Assembly (NCBI GenBank): GCA_017650505.1
Contig: JAGCET010000029.1
Span: 1-30,030 of the forward strand
Reading direction: 5' to 3'
DNA: 30,030 bases
Source: Alphaproteobacteria bacterium
GTDB taxonomy: Bacteria > Pseudomonadota > Alphaproteobacteria > Rs-D84
Of the stretch, positions 29,746-30,030 are shown piece after piece. The position numbers and the translations under genes are program-made. Each line of letters starts with the position of its first letter. The stretch's first letter is position 1. Below the pieces are notes generated by a model. The model ran no database searches and was not told where the DNA came from. It worked only from the letters and a program-made list of their open reading frames with translations.

Positions 29746-30030
29746 ATGAAATATGAAAAATTGGGATCTTTTGCAGAAATAAAGTCAGGATACGCCTTTC
29801 GTAGCGCGATTTTGGATGATTCGGATGGACGATTGACGGTTATCCAACCCAAGGACATAATTTCGGGTGGCGACAACAAATTTGTACACATGAAGTCTGG
29901 AACGGTCCCGGATCATCATATCATAGATCGTGGCTCGGTGTTGGTGACAAATCGTGGAACATTTTGCGCACGTGTTTTTAATGAACGGTTCAAGGCGATA
30001 ACAACCAGCGGTGTGTTTGTTGTTCGTTTG
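29746..30030 (+). CDS. Type I restriction specificity subunit-like protein (HsdS-like), partial
   Basis: The first 95 residues are visible; the gene runs off the window. The start KYEKLGSFAEIKSGYAFRSA resembles the beginning of a target recognition domain in HsdS proteins (L.d...I..G.aFrs). LTVIQPKDIISGGDNKF and GSVLVTNRGTFCARVF match the later '.viq.kDi' and 'Gd.l...rG' blocks. Such proteins give DNA sequence specificity to type I restriction-modification complexes, or occur alone near methylases. A lone ATG directly after the promoter suggests leaderless translation. Partner hsdM/hsdR genes would lie beyond the window if present. Confidence 0.7.
   Translation, partial: MKYEKLGSFAEIKSGYAFRSAILDDSDGRLTVIQPKDIISGGDNKFVHMKSGTVPDHHIIDRGSVLVTNRGTFCARVFNERFKAITTSGVFVVRL

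Overview
The window comes from a Gram-negative bacterium. It encodes an outer-membrane beta-barrel, lipobox and Sec-type signal peptides, RNase PH, a BepA-like M48 protease and an HU/IHF protein. The moderately AT-rich composition, the CCA-encoding tRNAs and especially the 'CPTGY...C.AG.Y' cysteine-rich secreted repeats recall uncultured gut-associated Alphaproteobacteria. That placement is recognition from memory, not a search result. No rRNA, CRISPR array, transposase or integrase is visible.

Left part (1-7250). A partial minus-strand gene running off the window start encodes a repeat-rich protein of unknown function. It is followed by a DUF378 membrane protein, tRNA-Ala with rpsU, and then aroK overlapping mscL. 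A four-gene cluster at 4046-6966 encodes an anchored alpha/beta hydrolase, an exported DUF362 protein, an anchored flavodoxin and an MmcQ/YjbR-like protein. It looks like an envelope redox or detoxification operon. Next comes tRNA-His, with a 19-bp duplication of its 3' end about 150 bp downstream of the gene.

Middle part (7350-20050). This is mostly housekeeping: recG, an M48-TPR protease, rph, an HU/IHF protein, a fused acetyl-CoA carboxylase beta-alpha gene, a histidine phosphatase, a DUF1653 protein, tRNA-Ser, trpS behind a perfect consensus promoter, and a TfoX-like protein. Embedded in it (14570-18040) is an accessory module: two tandem paralogous proteins of unknown family, an opposing unknown gene, and a lipoprotein carrying a GH24-type lysozyme domain plus TPRs. 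The two plus-strand transcripts of this module start from nearly identical promoters.

Right part (20150-29300). This is a cell-surface region. It holds a 1,882-residue secreted protein (three PKD-like/LRR-like modules, cysteine-rich repeats and an inserted LamG-like domain), four small exported minus-strand proteins with coiled-coil or fibre-like repeats and shared motifs, and an outer-membrane beta-barrel protein. Several promoters here lie inside conspicuous inverted repeats. The window ends with a 450-bp AT-rich gap carrying a 12-bp repeat array, then the start of a probably leaderless gene resembling a type I restriction specificity subunit.

Best candidates for something undescribed are the co-promoted paralog/lysozyme module (14570-18040), the co-regulated surface-fibre cluster (25867-28413), the N-terminal domain plus solenoid protein at 1-1921, and the leader peptide in front of trpS.
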